From assembly GCA_002354335.1 (NCBI GenBank), contig DELI01000005.1, positions 95,411-159,410 on the forward strand: 64,000 nt of DNA, in the 5' to 3' direction. The number at the start of each line of letters is the position of its first letter. The first letter of the stretch is position 1. Below the pieces are notes generated by a model. It did not search any database. It was not told the DNA's origin and worked only from the letters and a program-made list of their open reading frames with translations. This stretch comes from Sphingobacterium sp. UBA2700 (GTDB lineage Bacteria > Bacteroidota > Bacteroidia > Sphingobacteriales > Sphingobacteriaceae). Position numbers and translations under genes: made by a program. Shown piece after piece: positions 26,822 to 36,307 of the stretch.

Positions 26822-28657
26822 CTATCGCTTGTCCAAGACCGCAGCATTTTCTGCCATGCGAATAAATTCTGCTCTGTAGCCCTCATCATCTTTTCCTTTG
26901 GCAGCTTTTGCACGAGCCACTAAATTCTTATAACTTGATTCTTGCTTATAATCTGAATTACGCAGCAACATTCCCAATTCGGCTACTGCTGTCGCAAATC
27001 TAAAGTCTTCGCTCATTTGATCCATGCTCGCCATTTTGTTGGATACAACGACCTGTTGCAATTTACTCTTATCGCTTTCAGGTTCTTTATAGCGGAATTT
27101 CACAGTTGCCAACTCTCCATTCAATGTACCTTGGTTTGCTTTCTTATTGTCTTGATATTTCAAGGCATCGACTGTACCGATGATGCTGCTCTTTACGCCT
27201 ACTGGTACAATTTCATAGATCGCCGTCACGCTATGTCCTACACCCATATCGCCGCCTAACTTGGCGTCGTTATTGAAATCTTCCGCAGCGAGCAAGCGGT
27301 TCTCATAGCCTACTAGGCGATATGCTTGTACATAAGCTGGATTAAATTCGACCTGAATTTTAACGTCCTTGGCAACGGTAAACAATGTTCCTCCAAACTC
27401 GGTAACCATTGCTTTGCGCGCTTCGGAGATATTATCGATATAGGCATAATTCCCATGTCCTTTATTCGCCAACAATTCCATCTTACTATCCTTTAAGTTA
27501 CCCATTCCAAAACCTAACACCGTCAAATGCACACCACTTTCACGTTCTTTGCTGATGAGTTTTTCCATATCGTCGTCGCTTGATGCACCGACATTAAAAT
27601 CGCCATCCGATGCTAGGATGATACGGTTATTTCCGTTCTTCATGAAGTTTTGGCGGGCGATATCGTACGCTTTACGAATACCAGCACCCCCAGCTGTGCT
27701 ACCTCCTGATACCAATTCGTCGATCGCTTCTTTGATCTTCATCTTCTGACTGCCTGAAGTGCTTTCCAATTTTACTCCGGCACTACCTGCGTAAGTAACG
27801 ATGGCAACCCGGTCTTGATCGCGTAATTGATCCACTAATAATTTCAAAGATGATTTTACGAGTGGCAGTTTATTCGCTGCATACATGGATCCGGAAACAT
27901 CGATTAAGAAAACGAAATTTGATGCTGGCAGTTGTGCCGATGGAATATCCTTCGCCTTCAAGGCTATGCGAAGGAGCTGATGTTCTTTGTTCCACGGGGA
28001 AACACCCAATTCGGTGTAAATTCTCACGGGATCACCATTCGTAGGCGCTTTAAGATCATATTGGAAATAGTTGATCATTTCCTCAACGCGTACTGCATCA
28101 CGATCAGGGAGGTTGCCTGCATTGATCATCCGACGAACATTGCTATATGATGCCGCATCCACGTCCGCCGCAAAAGTTGATAGCGGGTCTTTTAAAGGTG
28201 ATTTAAAAGCATTCTCATCAATATGTTTATAAGTTTCTGTATCCTCAGCCATTGGCATTCGTCCAAGTATCATGCCTCGCGAAGCACTTGCTACTTCATA
28301 ACCAACCGTGTTCATCTTAGGGCTACCCTTTACTCCTGTTACAACAATTTCCTCTAAGACCTGATTTTCTGCTTGTAAAGCGATATTGATTACTGTCTTT
28401 TTTCCAACTTTAACGGTCTGGGTTTGAAAAGCGATGAAGCTGAACACTAATTTATCCCCATCAGCCGCTTTAATTGAATACTTCCCGTCTTGCCCTGTGT
28501 GTGTACTTCTATATTTACCTAAGACTGAGACCTCTACCCCTTGCAAAGGGAGATTCGACCCGCGATCTGTCACTTGCCCGGTGATAACCTTTTCCTGCGC
28601 ATGAGCTCCGCCTACTAAAGCGAAAAACACCATCAAAATGCTGAGTATACTTTTCAT
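26822..28657 (-). CDS. Secreted von Willebrand factor A protein with carboxypeptidase-regulatory domain (YfbK-like)
   Basis: A 611-residue exported protein: signal peptide 1-20 ending GAHA. A carboxypeptidase-D regulatory-like beta-sandwich follows (about 23-95, ITGQVTDRGSNLPLQGVEV) and ends in LEEIVVTG, the motif that starts the TonB box/plug of SusC-type receptors. Next is the YfbK-type N-terminal region (about 150-235). The VWA domain has an intact MIDAS DVSGS at 253-257 and DGDFNVG further on. The C-terminal part (about 430-611) matches the DUF3520 region found after VWA in this family. The role is unknown; the divergent ECF sigma/anti-sigma pair suggests a surface-sensing unit. Confidence 0.85.
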   Translation of the reverse strand: MKSILSILMVFFALVGGAHAQEKVITGQVTDRGSNLPLQGVEVSVLGKYRSTHTGQDGKYSIKAADGDKLVFSFIAFQTQTVKVGKKTVINIALQAENQVLEEIVVTGVKGSPKMNTVGYEVASASRGMILGRMPMAEDTETYKHIDENAFKSPLKDPLSTFAADVDAASYSNVRRMINAGNLPDRDAVRVEEMINYFQYDLKAPTNGDPVRIYTELGVSPWNKEHQLLRIALKAKDIPSAQLPASNFVFLIDVSGSMYAANKLPLVKSSLKLLVDQLRDQDRVAIVTYAGSAGVKLESTSGSQKMKIKEAIDELVSGGSTAGGAGIRKAYDIARQNFMKNGNNRIILASDGDFNVGASSDDDMEKLISKERESGVHLTVLGFGMGNLKDSKMELLANKGHGNYAYIDNISEARKAMVTEFGGTLFTVAKDVKIQVEFNPAYVQAYRLVGYENRLLAAEDFNNDAKLGGDMGVGHSVTAIYEIVPVGVKSSIIGTVDALKYQDNKKANQGTLNGELATVKFRYKEPESDKSKLQQVVVSNKMASMDQMSEDFRFATAVAELGMLLRNSDYKQESSYKNLVARAKAAKGKDDEGYRAEFIRMAENAAVLDKR

Positions 28658-28750
28658 GATTCTAATTTTTTGTAGAGGGATGCAGATATGTGCAGATTTC
28701 CATAAACGAGAAAAAAAAATTATTTTACCCCTTGAATTTGCATTAGGATC

Positions 28751-29311
28751 TTGTCAAAACCAACATTACAATCTGATGAAGAGTTATTGGACACCTACCT
28801 ACGGGAGGGTGATCTCGCCTGTCTTGGTGATCTATACCAACGTCACAGCGAGATGGTATTCTATGTATGCCTGCGTTATTTCAAAGAACCGGAGCGCAGC
28901 CGAGATGCGGTAATGCAAATTTTCGAAGAGCTCATCGAAAAAGTTAAGAAGCAATCTATTCAAGATTTCCCGCGCTGGCTTTATGTGGTCAGTAAAAACC
29001 ACTGTCTTATGGCATTACGGTCGGCAAAAAGTAAACCTGAAATTGTTACAAATGACTTTGTGGAATTTGCGGCAAACCTGCATCAGGAGGAAAACTATAA
29101 AGAGCGGGAGGAACAATTGTCGCAATTGGAGAGCTGTATAGATCGATTAATAGAAAAACAACAACAGAGCATCCGTCTCTTCTTCATTGAGGAGAAATGC
29201 TATAAAGAGGTTGCCGAGATAACCGGATACAGTATGAACGACGTTAAGAGCGCCATTCAGAATGGAAAGAGGAACCTCAAAATTTGTATGGAAAGGGCAC
29301 AACATGAGTAA
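28751..29311 (+). CDS. ECF-type RNA polymerase sigma factor
   Basis: A 186-residue sigma-70 family protein with region 2 (about 20-85, LYQRHSEMVFYVCLRYFKEP ... FPRWLYVVSKNHCL) and region 4 (about 122-180, SIRLFFIEEKCYKEVAEITG). Start is TTG at 28751 (MSKPTLQSDEELLDTYL), because there is an in-frame stop at 28733-28735 and no ATG before it; AGGA lies 5-8 bp upstream. It overlaps the next gene by 8 bp (ATGAGTAA), so the pair is probably translationally coupled. The divergent VWA gene is the likely co-evolved neighbour. Confidence 0.88.
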   Translation: MSKPTLQSDEELLDTYLREGDLACLGDLYQRHSEMVFYVCLRYFKEPERSRDAVMQIFEELIEKVKKQSIQDFPRWLYVVSKNHCLMALRSAKSKPEIVTNDFVEFAANLHQEENYKEREEQLSQLESCIDRLIEKQQQSIRLFFIEEKCYKEVAEITGYSMNDVKSAIQNGKRNLKICMERAQHE

Positions 29312-30539
29312 TCATTTTGATATCGCTTATTTACGTAGGTATGTGAACGGAGAATTAAGTTCCTCCGAGATGTACGCTATTGAGAAAGCTTCGCATCGGG
29401 ACGAAATGCTGATGGATATCATTATGGGCCTGGAAGAAGAGCAACGACTGAAGAGCAGCCTGAATCCAGCGGAGCTGCATGCCGCGATTTACGAACGCAC
29501 GCATCCCGAGAAAATAAGAACGCTGCTTCCTTATAAAGCTTTGGGAATTGCTGCCTCTTTATTATTGGTACTGGGAATTGGAACGATTTGGTATTTGAAT
29601 AGACCGGAAGATGCAGCTGAATTAGCGATGGCACCAGCCGATATTGCTGAAACGGCCCCTACCGATACGACCTTAAACAGCATTGAATTAGACCCTTTTG
29701 AAGAGGATTCGACGAGCAACCTGATTGCCGCAGTACCCGAATTGAGCGAATCAAAAACACAACCATTGCCGACGAGGACAGCAAAACGCTCCAACAAATT
29801 GGAAGAAACGCGAAAGAAAGACCTGGTGATCAGCCCGGACTTATTTATTGATACAGTTCAGGTGATTTCTGGAAAAATGCTTGCGAAACGCTCTCCGGCC
29901 AACAATCCAAACGTCATCAGCTTACAGGGCAAGGTATCGGGTATCAATGTTGCCCCTCAGGCGGAGATGTCTGCACGGGTGGGCAGTCCACAGGACTACA
30001 AACGAATTATTACAGGTGAAGTTGTTGATCAGGAGTCGGGATATCCAATTCCACAGGCGACGGTTAGAAATGTGAAAACGAATGAAGTGGTGATGACGGA
30101 TTCATCAGGAAGTTTTGTGATGCCTTCAGCGATAGAATCTACCGAACTCGAAATACTATCCATAGGATACCAGTCTGCACGTATTCTGGCGAGCAATCAA
30201 CAAACCATCCGACTGGCACCAGATTATGCAACATTGGATGAGGTAGTGAGCGTTCGTCCTGGAAAAACTGACAGCAAGATAAAATCGGAACCATTAATAG
30301 GTTGGAAAGCCTACAAAAAATATATTAATGACCATAGCAAGGAATCTCTATATGGTAAAGGCGTTGTAACGCTTGTTTTTGAAATCAACAATTTTGGTCG
30401 TCCGATGAATATTGTTGTTTTGAAATCCGCCAATCCATCGCTAGATCAACAAGCGATTCAGATTATTAAGAATGGTCCTGATTGGAAAAAAGGCAATGAC
30501 GGAAAGAAAATGGAAGTGAAGATTGAGTTCAGGCAGTAG
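29304..30539 (+). CDS. Membrane anti-sigma-like protein with plug-like, carboxypeptidase-regulatory and TonB C-terminal segments
   Basis: A 411-residue bitopic protein. Residues 1-72 are cytoplasmic and helical, in the place of an anti-sigma domain; one membrane helix lies at about 78-97. An acidic, low-complexity linker follows to about 185. Then VISLQGKVSGINV (204-216) resembles the start of a SusC plug. A carboxypeptidase-regulatory domain is at about 235-305 (ITGEVVDQESGYPIPQATV), followed by a TonB C-terminal-like domain at about 332-411 (GKGVVTLVFEINNFGRPMNI). The start at 29304 overlaps the sigma gene by 8 bp. Function as an anti-sigma factor is inferred from position and topology, not from a clear motif. 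Confidence 0.75.
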   Translation: MSNHFDIAYLRRYVNGELSSSEMYAIEKASHRDEMLMDIIMGLEEEQRLKSSLNPAELHAAIYERTHPEKIRTLLPYKALGIAASLLLVLGIGTIWYLNRPEDAAELAMAPADIAETAPTDTTLNSIELDPFEEDSTSNLIAAVPELSESKTQPLPTRTAKRSNKLEETRKKDLVISPDLFIDTVQVISGKMLAKRSPANNPNVISLQGKVSGINVAPQAEMSARVGSPQDYKRIITGEVVDQESGYPIPQATVRNVKTNEVVMTDSSGSFVMPSAIESTELEILSIGYQSARILASNQQTIRLAPDYATLDEVVSVRPGKTDSKIKSEPLIGWKAYKKYINDHSKESLYGKGVVTLVFEINNFGRPMNIVVLKSANPSLDQQAIQIIKNGPDWKKGNDGKKMEVKIEFRQ

Positions 30540-30571
30540 TTCCGATGAATGTATGCTTGAATTCGATTTTC

Positions 30572-33500
30572 TTACTTTATTTCCCGTTTTGTCGTATCTA
30601 ACTTCGGAATCGGCTTGATCAGCAAGTCGCTGTTGGGTCCGCTCCAATTCCATAATTTTCTCCAGAACTCACCAAGCGTATTAAACTCCTGTCGGTAAAT
30701 CAAACCTACGGCATTGATATAATCATCGGTTGGGGTGAATAAAATATTTCGGGTATTCAATCGATTGTATGCACGGAACATTAAGTTACCATCCCTACGC
30801 AACTTAAAGGTTAATTCGGCATCGGTTGCTACTTTATTAGAGAAGAAGGTTAAGTCTGTGGTTTGCACATTTCTTTTATCCACGATCCCCCCTGTCAGCA
30901 CAAGTCGGTCGTTAAAGAATCGGAAGGATGCAGACGCATCGTTAAGCGAGCGGATATTGAAATCTAAGAAATCGATCTTGAGCGATTGTGCTAAGATATT
31001 GTTCAACTGGTTGAAGGCGATTTCTGTTCCTGCGGACAAGAGTGTGTTGTTAACCTCGCGCCCCAATTCGTTGTTAGAACTTGCGGTAAAGCTTCGACGA
31101 ACGATCAAGCTCAAGGCCTGTTGGTTAACATTGTTGGCATCACTAAGGTAAGCCTGAAGCTCATCTTTGACATATGGTGTTTGCGGGAAGTTAAGATCGA
31201 AGGACACATCGGGCTGGCTCAATGTTCCTTTAATATTCATATCCGCCTGCGCCATAACGCGTTCATCCTGTCCTGAGCGTCCTGCAGCGTTATACAATGG
31301 AGCGATTGACGTGCGTTGTTGATAGATTGCCGTCATATTGATGGTAGCCCCCGATGGGGAGCCTGTCCAACGAATCGTTCCGCCTTGCTTGATATCGAAG
31401 AACTTATTGAAGAAATCCTGTGCCGTGAAATGGAATTTTCCGGAATTAACGGTGTAATCACCAAACATCTCAAAATCCCCAAGACTGGAAACTTTTAAGG
31501 TGATTTCGCCGGTTCCATTTCCTTTCAACGAACCTAAGTCGGTTTGGAGGTTGACTTCTGCGGTTGGCGTAAATTCAATATCCATGTTCATGGTCATCCC
31601 TTTTAAGAGATACTTAGACTCCTGCTGTTTATTTTTGCTGGAATCATTGCTCACGAAATAGATGAAGTCACTATCGGTGACCGTCATTGCGGAGTTGAAC
31701 GGAATGGTGATGGAAGTGTTATCCTCCGATCTCGCTTTGATGTTGATGTCGATTGCAGAGGTCGCTCCCTTGAATTTAAAGGTACCGGTGGCATAAGCCG
31801 TCCCGAAGTAAAGGTTATTGTCTTTATAGGTCGTATTCAGGATCATGGTATTGCTCGTCACGACATCGACATCGATATAAGGATTGCTCAACTTATTCAG
31901 ATTGACAATGCCGTTGGCAACGGCTTGATGGCCTTTGCTATCATGGAAAGCCACCTGGTTCAACATGATGCTGTTCTTGTCCAACAATACCGTTTGATTA
32001 CTGATATTATAGGAAGTTTTGAGGTAATTTACGTTGAAAGAAGCATATTCTATTTTCGAAATCGCGTTGAATTCCGGATTTTTCAGCGTTCCTCCAATCT
32101 GAATTTCGGCATTCATTCTGCCCTGCAACTGGGAGGTTAAGTTCCGCACGAATGGTTGGAAAAGAATCAGTTCCATCTGATTGAGGGAGCCTTTAAGGTT
32201 CAGTTCTTGATCGGCAGCAGCAATTTGATAGGTACCATTCAACTTCAAGCCTTTGTTGAGATCGTCCAAGAGCTGTAGATCGAGGTTCGCTTGTTTGGTC
32301 TCGGGATCAAAATCTGCTAATAATCGTAGTTGCCCGATTGGGATTTGATTGTAAACCAAGGGACTGGTTTGCACATTGGCTGAGAGATAGGGCTTCTTAA
32401 ATGCGGAGTGCAATTCAATATCTCCATTTAACTCCCCATCTAGGCGTATACCCAAGGGTTTCAGCACCACTTCCAGGGCATTCAAGTTGAACTTGCTGAA
32501 GTTGACTTCCAGCTTATCGTCTTCATTTGATAAGACACCGTTGAAAGCAACCTTTTGTTGACCTTGGCTCGCAATGAGATTGGTCAAGTAGAATTTACCC
32601 TTTGACACACGCATTTCTGCATCGGTATTTAACGTCCAAGGTTCTTTGTTGATAATGATTGACGATTTATTGAAGTGTATATACGCCGGCTTATTATGTG
32701 CGAAATGTATATCGCCGTTTAGGCGGAGATAGTTGAGATCGGTCTCTTTAGCGCCATTTATGCTGAACAGCAGACTATCATTAGAAAGTATATTATTGAT
32801 TTCAATATCGGTTACAAAAATGCTATCGCTCAAAAAGAGCTTGTCGGCCGTAATATCCAAAGAAAAGGCGTCCTCGTCGGCATTTTCACGGATATGTATA
32901 TTTTGCAGATTGACTCCCTGATAGCGCACGAAAGGGCTGAATGCAGTGAATTGCGCCGTATAGTCTTCGGACGAGAAGTGTGCTTCCAATGACGCTCCAT
33001 CATCCAGTATAAGTGTTGGGTCTAGAAATGCCGATACCGGCTCGAAGGATTTAACATTCAATTGCAAGTCGAATATCTGCGGATTGTAGGGTTCCACTGT
33101 CAGGCCAATTGCTGGCGCATAGCGCATCGCTAAGGCTTTGAAGTAAGGGATGAGCGTATTTAGGTCGATCACTCCTTTCATTTCCGCATCCAGCACATTA
33201 GATCGCAGGGTTAGCAATCGATCCATCTGCGTTCCTTCTGCAGAGAAGAAAAGATCGTCGACCGTGAAATCTCCTTTTGTTGTTCGCATGTTAATCTGCT
33301 CGGCAATCACTTCACCGTTCAGGTTATTCAGCGTGTTGCCGGTAAGATGGGTATTGATTTTAGAATTGAAGATGACAATGCTGTCTTTATCCACAAACCC
33401 CATTTTTTTCAGGTTAATCAAGTCTACATCCGCAGACAGGTCGTAGCTTGCTTCTTCAGACTGTAAATCCACTTTAGCATCATACGCGAGCTGTGCATTC

Positions 33501-34963
33501 GGATCTTGGATAAAACCGCTTACATCGATAAGTTTTTGATCCAGCAATCCTGATACTTCCACACTATCGTAGCTGTAGTTGCCGAATTGAAAATTGCGCA
33601 AGCCTCCATCCAGTTGCAGTTTCATTTTATTGAAATCAAGGCTATGCCCCTCGAAGTCAAATGCTAATGCCGTATTTTTAATGGACTTGCTACCGATCAG
33701 TTCACCTAATTGAAAGGCACCGGACGCCAGGTGACCTTGATAGGATATTTCCTTTCGAATATCAATTTTACTATCGGTATGAACTGCTCCTAATTTGGTA
33801 TCGAAATCACCTTTAACATCAAATAAATTGTATAACCCTTTGAAAGTCCCCGCGAATTTGATCAGTCCAAACTGATGCAATTGCTCGGGAAGGGAAAACT
33901 TAGCGCGGTTCGCTAATTTGGGGATCAGTAATTCAAGATCTTTTGCCGAGGTCTGTAGATTGCTAGCATCAAAATCAAAAATGGTCTTATCCATATCCGG
34001 CAGCCCCTTGATGCTGAAGTCTCCTCGAAGTATAGTTTCCTTACCTGTTTTGATATGTGCATTTCGCGTGCGGATATTATTTACCGTGCCTTCAACGGAG
34101 GCCTGCGGTACACTCGCTGTAAATTGCACCTTACTCATGGTTGGTGCAAAAAACTCTATGTCACGCGAATCGACATAAACTTCGTCCATCGTCCCTTCGA
34201 TATGCACCTTCTTGATGAAGTCCCCAAAATCTGCGAACTTCTGATAAGAAAACTTCAAATAGCGAGCAACCTTAGAGCGGTTGGTTTCCAGATCCAACTG
34301 ATCGAACTCCATGCTGGTACTGCTGATATTAGCCTTGGCAAGAAGACGCTTAATCTGAAATCCTGATTTCTCCTGTAGCGAAAGCTCCTTGATGTCCGTT
34401 TTAAACGAAACAGAATCAAACTTGATGTTGGCGAGATTGACATTCAAATGTTGGAGTTCAATATCTGAAAAGTCTACGCCGCGGTTATGATGCTTTTGCT
34501 GATGATTTAAGATTTTGATATGATTATCGACTAATCTTAGATTGTGCAGCTGCAGTTCGAGTGGCTTTTTCTTTTTGCCCTCGGATTTCTTTTTCGGAGC
34601 GAAATAGTCGATCAGGAATTTAAAGTTGGAACTGTCTTTATAGATTTGAAAGTCTACATAGGCTTTTTGCAAAGCTAAATCTTCAATTACGATCTTGTTT
34701 TGGAAGAAATGTCTGAGCATCAAATCGGCGTGCAGCTTCTCCGCACTTAGCATGGGCTTCCCCTTTTGGTCGCTGATTTTGAATTCTGTCAGTGTTAGTT
34801 GATCAAATGGACGGAAGTAGATATGTTTAAGCTCAACTTTGGCATTCAACTCGTCAGAGAGGTAGTTTGCGACACGTTTGGTTACAAATGTTTGAACCGA
34901 CGCAAATTGTAGGGACAATACGACAAGGCAAAGCAGGGCTATTAAGCCGAGCAAGCTATACAA
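30572..34963 (-). CDS. TamB/DUF490-type translocation and assembly module protein
   Basis: A very long (1463-residue) AsmA/TamB-like protein. One N-terminal membrane helix (about 3-22) is followed by a huge repetitive beta-rich periplasmic region. The C-terminal ~350 residues are the TamB (DUF490) domain, with LKGNGTGEITLKVSSLGDFEMFGDY and the closing stretch around NTLGEFWRKLWNWSG. TamB-like proteins bridge inner and outer membrane and move lipids or help assemble outer-membrane proteins. No tamA is adjacent. It is convergent with the anti-sigma-like gene and divergent from tsaD, with 57 bp between the starts. Confidence 0.9.
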   Translation of the reverse strand: MYSLLGLIALLCLVVLSLQFASVQTFVTKRVANYLSDELNAKVELKHIYFRPFDQLTLTEFKISDQKGKPMLSAEKLHADLMLRHFFQNKIVIEDLALQKAYVDFQIYKDSSNFKFLIDYFAPKKKSEGKKKKPLELQLHNLRLVDNHIKILNHQQKHHNRGVDFSDIELQHLNVNLANIKFDSVSFKTDIKELSLQEKSGFQIKRLLAKANISSTSMEFDQLDLETNRSKVARYLKFSYQKFADFGDFIKKVHIEGTMDEVYVDSRDIEFFAPTMSKVQFTASVPQASVEGTVNNIRTRNAHIKTGKETILRGDFSIKGLPDMDKTIFDFDASNLQTSAKDLELLIPKLANRAKFSLPEQLHQFGLIKFAGTFKGLYNLFDVKGDFDTKLGAVHTDSKIDIRKEISYQGHLASGAFQLGELIGSKSIKNTALAFDFEGHSLDFNKMKLQLDGGLRNFQFGNYSYDSVEVSGLLDQKLIDVSGFIQDPNAQLAYDAKVDLQSEEASYDLSADVDLINLKKMGFVDKDSIVIFNSKINTHLTGNTLNNLNGEVIAEQINMRTTKGDFTVDDLFFSAEGTQMDRLLTLRSNVLDAEMKGVIDLNTLIPYFKALAMRYAPAIGLTVEPYNPQIFDLQLNVKSFEPVSAFLDPTLILDDGASLEAHFSSEDYTAQFTAFSPFVRYQGVNLQNIHIRENADEDAFSLDITADKLFLSDSIFVTDIEINNILSNDSLLFSINGAKETDLNYLRLNGDIHFAHNKPAYIHFNKSSIIINKEPWTLNTDAEMRVSKGKFYLTNLIASQGQQKVAFNGVLSNEDDKLEVNFSKFNLNALEVVLKPLGIRLDGELNGDIELHSAFKKPYLSANVQTSPLVYNQIPIGQLRLLADFDPETKQANLDLQLLDDLNKGLKLNGTYQIAAADQELNLKGSLNQMELILFQPFVRNLTSQLQGRMNAEIQIGGTLKNPEFNAISKIEYASFNVNYLKTSYNISNQTVLLDKNSIMLNQVAFHDSKGHQAVANGIVNLNKLSNPYIDVDVVTSNTMILNTTYKDNNLYFGTAYATGTFKFKGATSAIDINIKARSEDNTSITIPFNSAMTVTDSDFIYFVSNDSSKNKQQESKYLLKGMTMNMDIEFTPTAEVNLQTDLGSLKGNGTGEITLKVSSLGDFEMFGDYTVNSGKFHFTAQDFFNKFFDIKQGGTIRWTGSPSGATINMTAIYQQRTSIAPLYNAAGRSGQDERVMAQADMNIKGTLSQPDVSFDLNFPQTPYVKDELQAYLSDANNVNQQALSLIVRRSFTASSNNELGREVNNTLLSAGTEIAFNQLNNILAQSLKIDFLDFNIRSLNDASASFRFFNDRLVLTGGIVDKRNVQTTDLTFFSNKVATDAELTFKLRRDGNLMFRAYNRLNTRNILFTPTDDYINAVGLIYRQEFNTLGEFWRKLWNWSGPNSDLLIKPIPKLDTTKREIK

Positions 34964-34986
34964 CGTTATTTTAAGTATTTTTTTGA

Positions 34987-34994
34987 TACTTTTG
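34987..34994 (+). promoter_or_regulatory. Probable -7 element of tsaD
   Basis: TACTTTTG fits TAnnTTTG and lies 26 bp before the tsaD ATG. A TTG at the right distance is not clear (CGT at 34964-34966). The 57-bp gap must also hold the promoter of the divergent tamB-like gene. Confidence 0.5.
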
Positions 34995-35020
34995 TGCTTT
35001 ATTTATAATACATCCCTCAA

Positions 35021-36022
35021 ATGGCTATCATACTCGGTATAGAATCATCCTGCGATGAAACTTCCGCATCTATCTGTATAGACGGCGAAATTCGTTCAAA
35101 TATTATTGCAAGTCAAGCAATCCATGCGAAATATGGAGGGGTTGTACCAGAATTGGCGTCCCGTGCCCATCAACAGAATATCATTCCAACGGTAGATCAA
35201 GCCATTATTCAAGCAAAAATAAGCAAAAAAGATATAGATGCAGTGTCTTTTACGCGCGGACCCGGACTTTTAGGATCTTTATTGGTCGGAACGTCCTTTG
35301 CAAAATCCTTCGCTTTGGCGATGGATATTCCATTAATCGAGGTTAACCACATGCAGGCGCACATTTTAGCACACTTTATCGATAACCCGAAGCCTTCTTT
35401 TCCATTTTTATGTTTAACGGTTTCAGGTGGTCATACTCAGATTGTTTTGGTAAAGGATTACTTCGAGATGGAGCTTCTTGGCGAAACCTTAGATGACGCT
35501 GCTGGAGAAGCTTTCGATAAAACAGCCAAGATCTTGAATCTGCCCTACCCCGGCGGACCATTGATTGATAAACACGCGAAAGACGGAGATCCGACGTCCT
35601 TCAAACTCCCAGAGCCGCAAATACCGGAGCTTAATTTTAGTTTTTCGGGTCTTAAAACGGCTATCCTATACCTCGTACAAGCAGAAATGAAGAAAAATCC
35701 AAACTTCCTTTCAGAACGTATGGATGATCTTTGCGCTTCCGTTCAGGAACGCATTGTTTCCATCTTGTTGAATAAACTTAAAAAAGCCGCTAAACAAACC
35801 GGCGTTAAAGATATCGCAATCGCCGGAGGTGTTTCTGCAAACTCGGGACTGCGCAGCTCGCTATTAGCGATGGGCGAAAAGTATAAATGGAACGTTTTTA
35901 TCCCTAAATTCGAGTATTGTACCGATAATGCGGCCATGATCGCTATAGCTGGTTATCATAAGTTCCTGAAACAAGACTTCGTTGGACAGGATATCTCTCC
36001 GCTGGCAAGAATGCATGTGTGA
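35021..36022 (+). CDS. tsaD: tRNA N6-adenosine threonylcarbamoyltransferase TsaD
   Basis: TsaD transfers the threonylcarbamoyl group to A37 of ANN-decoding tRNAs, forming t6A with TsaB and TsaE. The 333-residue protein starts IILGIESSCDETSASI, has the metal-binding VNHMQAHILAHF (His-x3-His), SGGHTQIVLV, and the ASKHA block AIAGGVSANSGLR. Length is normal. Its partner TsaB is encoded 32 kb away in this window. Composite repeat copy 3 begins immediately after its stop codon. Confidence 0.98.
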   Translation: MAIILGIESSCDETSASICIDGEIRSNIIASQAIHAKYGGVVPELASRAHQQNIIPTVDQAIIQAKISKKDIDAVSFTRGPGLLGSLLVGTSFAKSFALAMDIPLIEVNHMQAHILAHFIDNPKPSFPFLCLTVSGGHTQIVLVKDYFEMELLGETLDDAAGEAFDKTAKILNLPYPGGPLIDKHAKDGDPTSFKLPEPQIPELNFSFSGLKTAILYLVQAEMKKNPNFLSERMDDLCASVQERIVSILLNKLKKAAKQTGVKDIAIAGGVSANSGLRSSLLAMGEKYKWNVFIPKFEYCTDNAAMIAIAGYHKFLKQDFVGQDISPLARMHV

Positions 36023-36251
36023 GTTTAGATATTAGATGTGAGATTTTAGATATTAGACCTGCAGCAATGTGGTTTTTTTGTTCTGAACCAAGAAAGGAAG
36101 GATACAAGGATATTCAGGATCCTGTTAATCCTTGCATCTTTCCTTTCTTGGTTCAATGACAAGTTTCCCATTCCTATTTGAAAATCACACGCTAATGTCT
36201 AAAATCTCACATGTTGTATCTAAAATCTAACCTCCACTAAATACTAGATAC
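36023..36251. repeat. Composite intergenic repeat, copy 3
   Basis: Module B is at 36023-36060, D at 36081-36120, inverted D at 36121-36159, inverted B at 36190-36236 and inverted A at 36237-36251. The two D modules face each other: TGAACCAAGAAAGGAA (36084-36099) and its exact inverse (36140-36155) bracket a further imperfect stem. The element starts directly at the tsaD stop and ends about 55 bp before the transketolase gene. Confidence 0.85.
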
Positions 36252-36307
36252 TTTTAAAAAATTCACTACCTTTATCGGCAAAACAATCGAAACATTTATA
36301 CTAAAAA

